IMG/VR virus record: IMGVR_UViG_3300031785_000011
Coordinates: 1-43,450 of that record
DNA length: 43,450 bases
DNA from: a virus
Direction: 5' to 3' (one strand)
Shown here: positions 26,480-34,891 of the stretch, piece by piece
Numbering within the stretch: position 1 is the stretch's first letter
How the letters are laid out: each line of letters opens with the position of its first letter
Made by a program: the position numbers and the translations under genes
The notes under the pieces: model-generated
What the model was told of the DNA's origin: nothing
The model's database searches: none
The model's input: the letters and a program-made list of their open reading frames with translations, nothing else

Positions 26480-27823
26480 ATGGCAGCATTCGATTTCCCA
26501 AATAGTCCAAGCAACGGTGATAACTACACTGCGAATGGAATTACGTGGACATGGGATGGCACAAGTTGGAGAAGATCATCTGCTGTAGGAGCACAGGGTG
26601 CTCAAGGAAATCAAGGTAGCACAGGATCTACAGGTGCTCAAGGAGCACAAGGAGCACAAGGAGCACAGGGTAATCAAGGTGCGTCTGGTAATGCTGGTAC
26701 CACTGGTGCTCAGGGTGCTCAGGGTCATCAAGGTACAACTGGTGCTACAGGTGCTCAAGGTGCTCAGGGTCATCAAGGTACAACTGGTGCTACAGGTGCT
26801 CAGGGTGCACAAGGTCATCAAGGTGTTACTGGATCTGGAGCACAAGGAGCCGCTGGTGCACAAGGAGCCGCTGGTGCACAAGGAGCGACAGGAGCTGTAG
26901 GTGCTCAAGGTGCTGCAGGTGCTCAAGGAGCCGCTGGTGCTCAGGGTGCTGTCGGTGCTCAAGGTGCTGCAGGTGCTCAAGGAGCTGCTGGTGCTCAGGG
27001 TGCTGCGGGTGCTCAAGGAGCCACAGGACCTACTGGTGCTCAAGGTGCTACAGGACCTACTGGTGCTCAAGGTGCTCAAGGACATCAGGGTAATACTGGT
27101 GGTGGAGGTTCAACAGGTGCTCAGGGTGCACAAGGTCATCAAGGACAAAGTGGTACAGGTGGTGGAGCAGGACCTACTGGTGCTCAAGGTACTGCTGGTG
27201 CTCAAGGTGCTACAGGAGCACAAGGATCTGGTGGTTCGGCAGGTGCACAAGGTGCTGCTGGTAATGCAACAACAGGTGCTCAAGGTGCTACAGGTGCTCA
27301 AGGAGCAACAGGTGCACAAGGAAATCAGGGTAACACAGGAACTACTGGAACCGTATTTACCTCTGGAACAAGAATGTTATTCCAACAAACATCAGCACCA
27401 TCTGGTTGGACAAAAGTAACATCAGGTGTAAACAATAGAGCATTGAGAATCGTGACTGGATCTGTAGGGTCTGGTGGTAGTAATGGTTTTACAAATGTGT
27501 TAAACAGCACAGTAACTACAGCCAATGGTTCTGTGTCTAACCATACTTTAACAACAGCACAACTTGCGACACACTATCATAATGTGTGGACTAGAAATGA
27601 AATAGGAATTGATGGTACTCGTGCTGGAACTGGTAAGTCAGGGCAAGCAGGTGGTAACTGGAATAGATATGTTGGGTATCGTCAAGTTCACGGAAGTAGT
27701 GATTCATATACACCAACTTCAGAAAATACTGGTAGTAGTAATTCTCACAATCACGGATTTACAAATCCTAACTTTAACTTGAATGTTGCTTATACAGATG
27801 TTATAATAGCTGAGAAGAATTAA
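26480..27823 (+). CDS. Collagen-like tail fibre with distinct C-terminal tip
   Basis: The 447-residue protein shares the anchor domain ([20 protein letters not shown], then [10 protein letters not shown]) with three upstream fibres, followed by an almost uninterrupted Gly-X-Y tract (about 37-290). Its tip is different: [38 protein letters not shown] and later [20 protein letters not shown], without the STPDLR and NLPPYYA motifs. It resembles tips of other T4-type short fibres of the SAPSGWTK class. The gene is followed directly by a Cys-containing small protein, a tail-fibre assembly chaperone and a third 2OG oxygenase. Swapping the tip while keeping the anchor suggests modular exchange of receptor specificity. 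Confidence 0.85.
   Translation: MAAFDFPNSPSNGDNYTANGITWTWDGTSWRRSSAVGAQGAQGNQGSTGSTGAQGAQGAQGAQGNQGASGNAGTTGAQGAQGHQGTTGATGAQGAQGHQGTTGATGAQGAQGHQGVTGSGAQGAAGAQGAAGAQGATGAVGAQGAAGAQGAAGAQGAVGAQGAAGAQGAAGAQGAAGAQGATGPTGAQGATGPTGAQGAQGHQGNTGGGGSTGAQGAQGHQGQSGTGGGAGPTGAQGTAGAQGATGAQGSGGSAGAQGAAGNATTGAQGATGAQGATGAQGNQGNTGTTGTVFTSGTRMLFQQTSAPSGWTKVTSGVNNRALRIVTGSVGSGGSNGFTNVLNSTVTTANGSVSNHTLTTAQLATHYHNVWTRNEIGIDGTRAGTGKSGQAGGNWNRYVGYRQVHGSSDSYTPTSENTGSSNSHNHGFTNPNFNLNVAYTDVIIAEKN
26586..27350 (+). repeat. Collagen-like coding repeat, longest uninterrupted tract
   Basis: About 85 Gly-X-Y triplets follow one another, mostly GAQ alternating with GAA, GAT, GHQ and GNQ. There are direct DNA repeats such as GGTCATCAAGGTACAACTGG present twice, at about 26724 and 26768. 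Confidence 0.8.
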
Positions 27824-27824
27824 T

Positions 27825-28121
27825 ATGAAACTTGAGCAAGGAAAATTTTGTCCTTTGATTGGTAAAGACTGCATTGGTTTACAATGTTCGTGGTTTATGC
27901 AAATGAGGGGTAATAATCCTCAAACTGGTGAACCAGTTGATGAATGGGGATGTGCTGTTACGTGGTTGCCAATGTTAATGATTGAAAATTCTCAACAACA
28001 AAGACAAACGGGTGCTGCTGTGGAATCATTTAGAAATGAAACATTAAATAGAATATCTACTACAATAAATATGAAAACAATAGAAGAACCACTAGATAGA
28101 TTGGAGGGAGATAAATTATGA
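27825..28121 (+). CDS. Small protein with four conserved-looking cysteines
   Basis: The 98-residue product has Cys9, Cys16, Cys21 and Cys43 in the frame FCPLIGKDCIGLQCSWF and EWGCAVTWLP, followed by a polar helical tail. The spacing suggests metal binding, zinc or an iron-sulfur cluster, but I do not recognise the family. It starts one base after the fibre stop and overlaps the next gene by 4 bases (ATGA), so the fibre, this protein and the chaperone are probably translated together. A role in fibre folding or maturation is possible but not shown. No membrane segment is present. Confidence 0.75.
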   Translation: MKLEQGKFCPLIGKDCIGLQCSWFMQMRGNNPQTGEPVDEWGCAVTWLPMLMIENSQQQRQTGAAVESFRNETLNRISTTINMKTIEEPLDRLEGDKL

Positions 28122-28570
28122 ACTTAGTAATAATACCATCAGATAGAATTATCGGCATAGGGACTACTATTATAAGTGGTATTGGAACTGACTTGTCTTG
28201 GATACCTTCTGATGTCCATGCAGTTCATTGGGATGGTTCTTCGGGTGAGATTGAATATAATGATGGAAAGGCAAACTTAGATATTACATCCATTGGAATA
28301 TACTCTCAAGCAGAGACTACTTTTAATAATGAAATTCAACGTAGAAAAGATTTAGATGATGAATACCTTAACAGCAGTACTTTTTTATGGATGAAGTTGA
28401 GAAGTGAGAGAGATAATCTTTTATTATCTTCAGATTTTACTCAATTAGGTGATATAGGATTGAGTGAATCCAAAAAAACAGAGTGGATTAATTATAGACA
28501 AGCATTAAGGGATCTCCCTGCAAATACAAGTGATCCTGCAAATCCAAACTGGCCAACTAAACCATCTTAG
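28118..28570 (+). CDS. Tail fibre assembly chaperone-like protein
   Basis: The 150-residue product ends in a region with the pattern of phage tail assembly chaperones (Phage_tail_APC-like): KLRSERDNLLLSSDFTQLGD, then KKTEWINYRQALRDLPANTS and NPNWPTKP. The N-terminal half (PSDRIIGIGTTIISGIGTDL, VHAVHWDGSSGEIEYNDGK) is a small beta domain commonly seen with this C-terminal motif. Such proteins help tail fibres fold or attach and are normally encoded next to their client fibre, here the one two genes upstream. It overlaps the preceding gene by 4 bases. The assignment is good for the C-terminal motif; the client is inferred. Confidence 0.8.
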   Translation: MNLVIIPSDRIIGIGTTIISGIGTDLSWIPSDVHAVHWDGSSGEIEYNDGKANLDITSIGIYSQAETTFNNEIQRRKDLDDEYLNSSTFLWMKLRSERDNLLLSSDFTQLGDIGLSESKKTEWINYRQALRDLPANTSDPANPNWPTKPS

Positions 28571-28615
28571 TAAAAGAAGGGTTGTTATTAATTTTAATTT
28601 TATTGGGAAAACTTA

Positions 28616-29233
28616 ATGAACACAGTTGATTTTGTTGAAACTATTCAAGTGCTTACACCTGAAGAAGTAAAAATTGTAAACGCAGAATTAGATAAGAAAG
28701 AATTTATAGTCAGTTCAATAGGGTTTGAAGATGGTAAAACAGGTGAACCCAGAGTGGATTCTGATATTAGATCTAGTTCTGGTTGTTATCTCCTTGATGA
28801 TGAGAGGGCAGCTCAAATCATGCACGAGGGTATGAACAAAGCATTATTGGAATATCATAAAAGAATGGTGGATAAACATCCTACATTTGATGGGTATCCA
28901 ATTCCTGGTGGTTATATGACCACATCTAATAGAGAATTAATACAGGTTCTTGAATATGTTAAAAATCAAAAATACGCATGGCATACTGATGCATCACCAT
29001 TACCAGAATCAAAGGAGTATCACAGAAAAATATCAATTATATTATATCTGAGTGATGGTTTTGAAGGAGGAGTGACAGAATTTATTGGTCATACACACAA
29101 ACCACCCGTTGGTCATGCTTTAATATTTCCATCAAATTGGTGTTTTCCACACACTGGTACACAAGTAACAAGTGGAAAGAAGAGAGTGGCAGTTACATGG
29201 TACTACGTTAACGACATCACTTGGCCTTTCTAA
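28616..29233 (+). CDS. 2OG-Fe(II) oxygenase, prolyl-hydroxylase-like (3)
   Basis: The 205-residue protein has a dioxygenase core: YAWHTDASPLPESKEYHRKI (ligands His123 and Asp125), SIILYLSDGFEGGVTEFIGH, VGHALIFPSNWCFPHTGTQV (ligand His179), and a Lys/Arg cluster SGKKRVAVTWYY for 2-oxoglutarate. The N-terminal 100 residues differ from the other two oxygenases and include the segment EPRVDSDIRSSSGCYLL, which resembles the start of eukaryotic-type prolyl-4-hydroxylase cores (R.S...). A 45-base gap with AT-rich sequence separates it from the chaperone gene. It is the third such enzyme within 6 kb, each after a collagen-like fibre block. A CTAAATAA motif overlaps its stop. Confidence 0.9.
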   Translation: MNTVDFVETIQVLTPEEVKIVNAELDKKEFIVSSIGFEDGKTGEPRVDSDIRSSSGCYLLDDERAAQIMHEGMNKALLEYHKRMVDKHPTFDGYPIPGGYMTTSNRELIQVLEYVKNQKYAWHTDASPLPESKEYHRKISIILYLSDGFEGGVTEFIGHTHKPPVGHALIFPSNWCFPHTGTQVTSGKKRVAVTWYYVNDITWPF

Positions 29234-29237
29234 ATAA
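29230..29237 (+). promoter_or_regulatory. Putative late promoter (CTAAATAA)
   Basis: CTAAATAA overlaps the stop of the third oxygenase gene and ends 19 bases before the next ATG. It is identical to the motif at 3051-3058. Confidence 0.5.
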
Positions 29238-29256
29238 ATTTAACTATAATTAGTCT

Positions 29257-29457
29257 ATGAGTTACTCAGACGAATTTTTAGAGAACATTACTATAGATGT
29301 TTGTAAAAAGACATTTATGTTGTATATGGATGATGGACAGAAGAGAAAAGTAAAGTGTGATACTAGTCAACAGTTTATGGATGTCCTTGAATTGATTAAT
29401 AAATCTGCAGATCCAAGAATTGTAGAATATACTGATATAACCACTACAGAAGACTGA
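29257..29457 (+). CDS. Small hypothetical protein (66 aa)
   Basis: The 66-residue product (SYSDEFLENITIDVCKKTFM, then YMDDGQKRKVKCDTSQQFMD) is acidic with a basic middle and two cysteines. It looks like a small alpha/beta protein. It stands alone between two late promoter candidates, so it could be expressed separately from the neighbouring fibre genes. I do not recognise a family, and nothing in the sequence gives a function. Confidence 0.7.
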   Translation: MSYSDEFLENITIDVCKKTFMLYMDDGQKRKVKCDTSQQFMDVLELINKSADPRIVEYTDITTTED

Positions 29458-29468
29458 TTCCTGACTAA

Positions 29469-29476
29469 CTAAATAG
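29469..29476 (+). promoter_or_regulatory. Putative late promoter (CTAAATAG) for the 1793-residue protein
   Basis: CTAAATAG lies 33 bases upstream of the large structural gene in a true intergenic space of 52 bases, which makes it one of the better promoter candidates in the window. Confidence 0.55.
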
Positions 29477-29509
29477 ATCATAGAATAATATATTGGCAAT
29501 CATAAGACA

Positions 29510-32500
29510 ATGCCCCTTAATAAGTTAGAGAACTTTATAAAGAATACTGAAGGGCGTATTCTTTATGTTAATCCAAGTGACCTTGATTCAACTGATGCGA
29601 TAGAGAATCAGGGTAATTCACTTACTACACCCTTTAAAACTGTTCAAAGAGCACTCATTGAGGCTGCTAGATTCTCCTACTTAAAAGGAAATAATAACGA
29701 CACAGTAGAAAAGACAACAATATTACTATATCCTGGTGAGCATATAATTGATAATAGACCTGGTTATGCAATTAAAGCAGATGGAACTTCTGCAAAAGCA
29801 GTATCACAGAGTGGTGCTGAAACAAATGCGACAACTGAATTTTCTCTAACTTCCAGTTCAGTATTTGATCTTACACAAGCAGATAATATTCTTCATAAAT
29901 TTAATAGTATCAATGGTGGTGTAGTTATACCAAGGGGAACATCACTTGTTGGACTAGATCTAAGAAAGACAAAAATAAGACCAAAATATGTTCCAAACCC
30001 TACAGATGTAAATGTAGGAAATTCAGCGATCTTTAGGGTCACTGGTACTTGTTATTTCTGGCAGTTCTCTATCTTTGATGGTAGCGAGAGTGGACTTGTA
30101 TATACAGACTCAACAGATTTCTCAACTAATAATCAATCAAAACCAACATTCTCTCACCATAAATTAACTTGTTTTGAATATGCAGATGGTATCAACATAC
30201 CAACAGGTTATACAATATCTGACTTAGCAATGTATTATGCTAAGTTATCAAATGCTTTCAACTCTACTGATAGAGTTATTGAGACAACAGACAGATATCC
30301 AGTTAGTGATACTGGATTCTCTCCACAAAGACCTGAATTTGAAATCGTTGGTGCGTTTGCTGCAGATCCAATTAATATATCAAATATTATATCTGGTGAT
30401 GGATTCACACCTGGTGCGATCATCACAGTTACCACCACTAATCCACATGGATTGAACGCTGGTACACCAATAAAGATTAAGGGTGTGGGTGTAGATGATT
30501 ATAATGTATCAACAAAGGTTCAGAATGTAACTAGCACGACTCAGTTTACATACTTACTACCATTTGTAAGAACAAATTTACCTGCATCACCAAGTGCAGC
30601 AGCAGGTACAGTCACAATTGAGACTGATACAGTTACAGGTGCATCTCCTTATATCTTTAATATATCATTGAGATCTGTCTTTGGTATGAATGGTATGCAT
30701 GCTGATGGTAAGAAAGCAACTGGATTTAGATCTATGGTTGTTGCTCAGTTCACTGGTATATCACTTCAGAAAGATGATCGTGCATTTGTTAGTTATAATA
30801 AGTCATCTAGAATTTACGAAGGTATTGGTATAACTAAGGTAACAGGTGCAGCACTCGCAAGTGGATCATCTGCAACTAATACATCACAAGTTTATCATCT
30901 AGACTCAAATGCAAGATATAGAAATGGTTGGGAAACTGTTCATATCAAAGCAAGTAACGACTCCTTCCTACAGATAGTATCTGTATTTGCGATTGGTTAT
31001 GCAAGACACTTTGAATGTATCGCTGGTGCTGACTATAGTGTAACAAACTCCAACTCCAACTTTGGACAAATCTCACTTGCATCAAAGGGATTTAAAAAGG
31101 AAGCATTCTCTAAAGATGATAAAGCATTCATCACAAATATCATTACACCTAAAGCGATTACATCAACTGAAGAAGATGTAGATTGGATTTCATTAGACGT
31201 TGGACTTACAACATCTGTGGGTATTTCAAGTCATCTATATCTCTTTGGATTTAATGATAAGGATATTAAACCACCCGTTATAATTCAAGGTTACAGAGTT
31301 GGTGCTAAGTTGAATGATAAGTTAAACATAGTTAACTCAGGAACTAACTACTCAGCCGACATCTTTATGACTGATACTGATCCAGCGAGTGGAGCAGTAT
31401 ATGGAACTACAAGCTCAGTCAAATCACTTGAAGTTTCTAATATCACACTAAATTCACAATTTAACTTCGTTTCTAATCATGGACTATTAACAGGTGAAAA
31501 AGTAAAATTAATAAGTGATGATGGTGATCTACCAGAAAATATTAATGCTCATCAAACATATTTTGTTATCAAAACTTCTGCGACAGCGATTAAATTAGGA
31601 TCTTCACTATCCAACGCTGAGAATGGAACAGCAATTACAGTGTACGGTGGAACTAACCTCAAAGTATTAAGTAGAGTATCTGAAAAAGATGCTGGTGATG
31701 TTGGATCACCAATACAATTTGACTCTACTAATGGTAATTGGTATGTTCACACAAATGCTGCTAGTGGTATATACAACGGATTTGCATCTGGTGGTATTGC
31801 ATCATTTGGAGCAAGGACAAACGTATCATTCTTCAAGAGAAAAGAAGATGCTAGAAGTATTGACGAGAAACTTTACAAGTTTAGAGTTGTTGTACCTAAA
31901 GAATTTGATAACGCAAAGAATCCAGAAGAGGGATTTATACTACAAGAGTCAGGATCAACTGCTGCAAGAACAAACGCAGATTTCTCTTTAGCAACTATTG
32001 GTAATTCTGACTATGATTACAAACGTAATCACAGATTTATTAGCACTTGTACCGAAGCATCAAACGTTGTTACTGCAGTCACAGAATTACCTCATGATTT
32101 AGATGTTGGTGATCAGATCATAATTAAAAATGTAAGTAGTACAACTAATACATCTGCGACTGTAAATCAAGGATACAACGGTACATTCTTAGTCACATCA
32201 GTAGACAACGACAAGACATTTAAGTATTCAACAACTGATGTAGATGGTACAGCACATAGTGTTGGATTCTTTACAAATGATACAAGCAGTAGAACAACTT
32301 CACTTCCCAGATTTGAAAGAAATGATCTACAGGCAAACTACTACATTTATAGAAACGATACGATTCAAGAGTATGAGAAAGACATTTCTGATGGTGTTTA
32401 TCATCTTTATGTTTTAAACGCTGATAACAGTATTACAGAGGAATACACAACACAGTCATTCAGTCAGAATGTTGACGATTTATATCCACAACTTGATCGT

Positions 32501-34891
32501 GATAATATTGAAGATAATCCTGCACCATCAAAAACTTTTGCAAGAAGATCACCTGTTGGTAGTGTAGTAACTAATGATCTTAAGAAGAGTCTCACAAGAG
32601 AAACTGCCGATAGTGTATTAAAAGATTTAAAAATAGGTTTACCAATTACAGGAGTTTCAACTTCATTCTCATCACAGAACGCTGGTACAGCAACTCTTAC
32701 TTTTGATAGACAACATAATTTAAGTGGTATTGTTACTTGCTCAATATCTGCTGGTGGATCTGGATTAACAAACGGAACTTACAACAACGTCAAATTATTC
32801 AATACTGGTGGTACAACTTGGGATGGTGCAACTGCAACTGTGGTTGTATCTGGTAATCAAGTCACTCAAGTAGATGTGACTGCTGGTGGATCTGGATATG
32901 CTGGTGGAGAAACACTTGATTTGGACAATACATTTACTGGTGGATCTGGTGCAAAGGTTACTACTAGCACAGTCGGTATATCAACAGTCTTAGGTAATAC
33001 AGTTCAGATAACTGGTCTTACAACCACCACTGGTGGATATTATAGAATATCTGGTGTACCAGCAGCGAATCAAGTTGCGATTGCAATTACAGCATCTGAT
33101 GATATACAGGCAGGTGAATACTTATTAAACGTAGGTCATGAATTGATTGTATCATCATCAACTTATGACACAGTTACAGGTATTACAACATTCACCACAA
33201 ATTCACCTCACGGATTTGTAGTTGGAAATAGTTTTAGAGTTCATGATTCATCAAATATTAATAAAGGAGATTATGTTGTAACTGGTATTACAACTGAAAA
33301 AGTCATAGCTAAAACTGATGCTGCACTATCAGGTGCTTTCTTATTGAAGCATGCAATGTCGGCAAATGATAGAGCATCAGATATAACAGGTGAGAATCTA
33401 GGTGCAAGAGGTCTTTCATTCTATGGTAATGAGAGAATGACTCTTGATTCTAACATTACTAATGATACTACAATTCATGTATCAGTTCCAAACGCAGGTA
33501 TTTCTACCACTCAAAGATTTGAACTAGGATCATACATTGAGATTGATAGTGAGATAATGCGTATTACAAGTAGTACACTCTCTGGATCTGGTAATAATGA
33601 GATCACAGTCATTCGTGGTGCGTTAGGAACACTGAAAGAAAATCACTCTGGTGGAGCATTAATTAAAAAGATTCTACCAAGAGCAGTTCAGTTCCATAGA
33701 CCTTCTTATATCAGAGCATCAGGTCATACATTTGAATATCTTGGATATGGTCCAGGTAACTATTCAACTGGTCTACCACAGGTTCAGGTTAAGACATTAT
33801 CAAGAGAAGAGGAGTTCTTATCACAAGCACAAGAAACTGCTGCTGGTATTGTTGTTTATACAGGTATGAACAATGATGGAGACTTCTATATTGGTAATAA
33901 ATTAATTAACTCATCTACTGGTAAGGAAGAGACATTTGATATACCAGTACCAACTATCACAGGTCAAGACCCTGCTAGATTGAGTGTTGTATTTGATGAG
34001 GTAATCGTTAAAGAAAGAATACTTGTTGAGGGTGGTAAATCCAAGACAATTCTATCTGAGTTTGATGGTCCTGTTAACTTTGATAAGGAAGTCAAGATTA
34101 ATGATAAGACAACAATAAATGGTCTTACCAAATTAAATAGCACTCTTGAGGTCACAGATACTACACAATCAAATGATAAGGACACAGGATGTGTGGTTCT
34201 TGAGGGTGGATTGGGTGTTGAGAAAAATGTTAACATAGGTGGTAACTTAAATGTATCTGGTGTTTCAACATTTGTTGGTGTGGGAACTTTCCAGAGTGGT
34301 TTGTTTGTTAAGAATGATATTAGTGTTGTTGGAGTTGTTACTATAGGAGAAGACTTAGTTCTAGGTGGGGAACTGATAAGTAATAGTTCTATTGTTTCAG
34401 CAGGTGGTACATTCGGTAATGTGCAGATCGCAGTAACGAATGATAACACGATTGATACAAAACCAAACACAAGTAATCTTGAGATAGGACCTATAACTGG
34501 TGGTCAGATTAATTTGAATGATAACGTAAGTATCAGTAATAATTTGGTATGTGGTGGAACTGGAACATTTACTGGTGATCTAATTGCTTTCTCATCATCT
34601 GATGAAAATCTAAAAGAAAATCTAGTGGTCATTCCAAATGCACTTAGTAAAGTTGGATTAATGACTGGTTATACATTTGATTGGAAGGAAGATACTGGAT
34701 CACCTTACTGGCATTTCAAAGGTATGCGAGATACTGGTGTAATTGCACAAGAAGTTGATGCACTCGGATTACCTGGTATTACTACAACTAGGGATGATGG
34801 AACTATGGGTGTGAGATATGAAAGATTAGTACCAATATTAATAGAAGCAATTAAAGAACTAGAAGCACGAGTTAAAACTCTGGAGGGTTAA
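29510..34891 (+). CDS. Giant fibre/tailspike-like protein with S74 intramolecular chaperone
   Basis: This 1793-residue protein is the largest in the window. It begins with a pectate-lyase-like region (GRILYVNPSDLDSTDA, PFKTVQRALIEAARF, ILLYPGEHIIDNRPGYAI), continues with many beta segments of the NPHGLNAGTPIKIKGVGVDD type, and has short NVSGVSTFVGVGTF fibre repeats near 1580-1610. The final 99 residues (from 1695) form a peptidase S74 domain: SSSDENLKENL, GVIAQEVDALGLPGI, GVRYERLVPILIEAIKEL. This domain trimerises fibres and then cuts itself off before a Ser, here Ser1697 with Lys1702 nearby. Parts are homologous to the 1084-residue protein at 11761-15015. It overlaps the adhesin-like gene by one base. 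Confidence 0.88.
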   Translation: MPLNKLENFIKNTEGRILYVNPSDLDSTDAIENQGNSLTTPFKTVQRALIEAARFSYLKGNNNDTVEKTTILLYPGEHIIDNRPGYAIKADGTSAKAVSQSGAETNATTEFSLTSSSVFDLTQADNILHKFNSINGGVVIPRGTSLVGLDLRKTKIRPKYVPNPTDVNVGNSAIFRVTGTCYFWQFSIFDGSESGLVYTDSTDFSTNNQSKPTFSHHKLTCFEYADGINIPTGYTISDLAMYYAKLSNAFNSTDRVIETTDRYPVSDTGFSPQRPEFEIVGAFAADPINISNIISGDGFTPGAIITVTTTNPHGLNAGTPIKIKGVGVDDYNVSTKVQNVTSTTQFTYLLPFVRTNLPASPSAAAGTVTIETDTVTGASPYIFNISLRSVFGMNGMHADGKKATGFRSMVVAQFTGISLQKDDRAFVSYNKSSRIYEGIGITKVTGAALASGSSATNTSQVYHLDSNARYRNGWETVHIKASNDSFLQIVSVFAIGYARHFECIAGADYSVTNSNSNFGQISLASKGFKKEAFSKDDKAFITNIITPKAITSTEEDVDWISLDVGLTTSVGISSHLYLFGFNDKDIKPPVIIQGYRVGAKLNDKLNIVNSGTNYSADIFMTDTDPASGAVYGTTSSVKSLEVSNITLNSQFNFVSNHGLLTGEKVKLISDDGDLPENINAHQTYFVIKTSATAIKLGSSLSNAENGTAITVYGGTNLKVLSRVSEKDAGDVGSPIQFDSTNGNWYVHTNAASGIYNGFASGGIASFGARTNVSFFKRKEDARSIDEKLYKFRVVVPKEFDNAKNPEEGFILQESGSTAARTNADFSLATIGNSDYDYKRNHRFISTCTEASNVVTAVTELPHDLDVGDQIIIKNVSSTTNTSATVNQGYNGTFLVTSVDNDKTFKYSTTDVDGTAHSVGFFTNDTSSRTTSLPRFERNDLQANYYIYRNDTIQEYEKDISDGVYHLYVLNADNSITEEYTTQSFSQNVDDLYPQLDRDNIEDNPAPSKTFARRSPVGSVVTNDLKKSLTRETADSVLKDLKIGLPITGVSTSFSSQNAGTATLTFDRQHNLSGIVTCSISAGGSGLTNGTYNNVKLFNTGGTTWDGATATVVVSGNQVTQVDVTAGGSGYAGGETLDLDNTFTGGSGAKVTTSTVGISTVLGNTVQITGLTTTTGGYYRISGVPAANQVAIAITASDDIQAGEYLLNVGHELIVSSSTYDTVTGITTFTTNSPHGFVVGNSFRVHDSSNINKGDYVVTGITTEKVIAKTDAALSGAFLLKHAMSANDRASDITGENLGARGLSFYGNERMTLDSNITNDTTIHVSVPNAGISTTQRFELGSYIEIDSEIMRITSSTLSGSGNNEITVIRGALGTLKENHSGGALIKKILPRAVQFHRPSYIRASGHTFEYLGYGPGNYSTGLPQVQVKTLSREEEFLSQAQETAAGIVVYTGMNNDGDFYIGNKLINSSTGKEETFDIPVPTITGQDPARLSVVFDEVIVKERILVEGGKSKTILSEFDGPVNFDKEVKINDKTTINGLTKLNSTLEVTDTTQSNDKDTGCVVLEGGLGVEKNVNIGGNLNVSGVSTFVGVGTFQSGLFVKNDISVVGVVTIGEDLVLGGELISNSSIVSAGGTFGNVQIAVTNDNTIDTKPNTSNLEIGPITGGQINLNDNVSISNNLVCGGTGTFTGDLIAFSSSDENLKENLVVIPNALSKVGLMTGYTFDWKEDTGSPYWHFKGMRDTGVIAQEVDALGLPGITTTRDDGTMGVRYERLVPILIEAIKELEARVKTLEG

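Noticed and set aside
26466-26480. AATAAATA just before the fibre start as a late promoter
   Set aside because: It ends about 5 bases before the ATG, leaving no room for a leader with a ribosome binding site, so it cannot serve that gene.
17461-27350. Tandem repeats considered as a CRISPR array or minisatellite
   Set aside because: The units are in frame, encode Gly-X-Y triplets inside fibre proteins, and lack uniform repeats with unique spacers.
17409-27420. Long antisense and out-of-frame open frames through the collagen-like tracts, rich in Ser/Thr/Leu/Cys or Val/Leu/Lys
   Set aside because: They are forced by the periodic nine-base repeat on the real coding strand and have no start signals or family resemblance.
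33964-34470. 168-residue minus-strand open frame inside the giant fibre gene
   Set aside because: It lies opposite the fibre-repeat region and is rich in Ser/Thr/Pro as expected for antisense of Gly/Val repeats; no signals support it.
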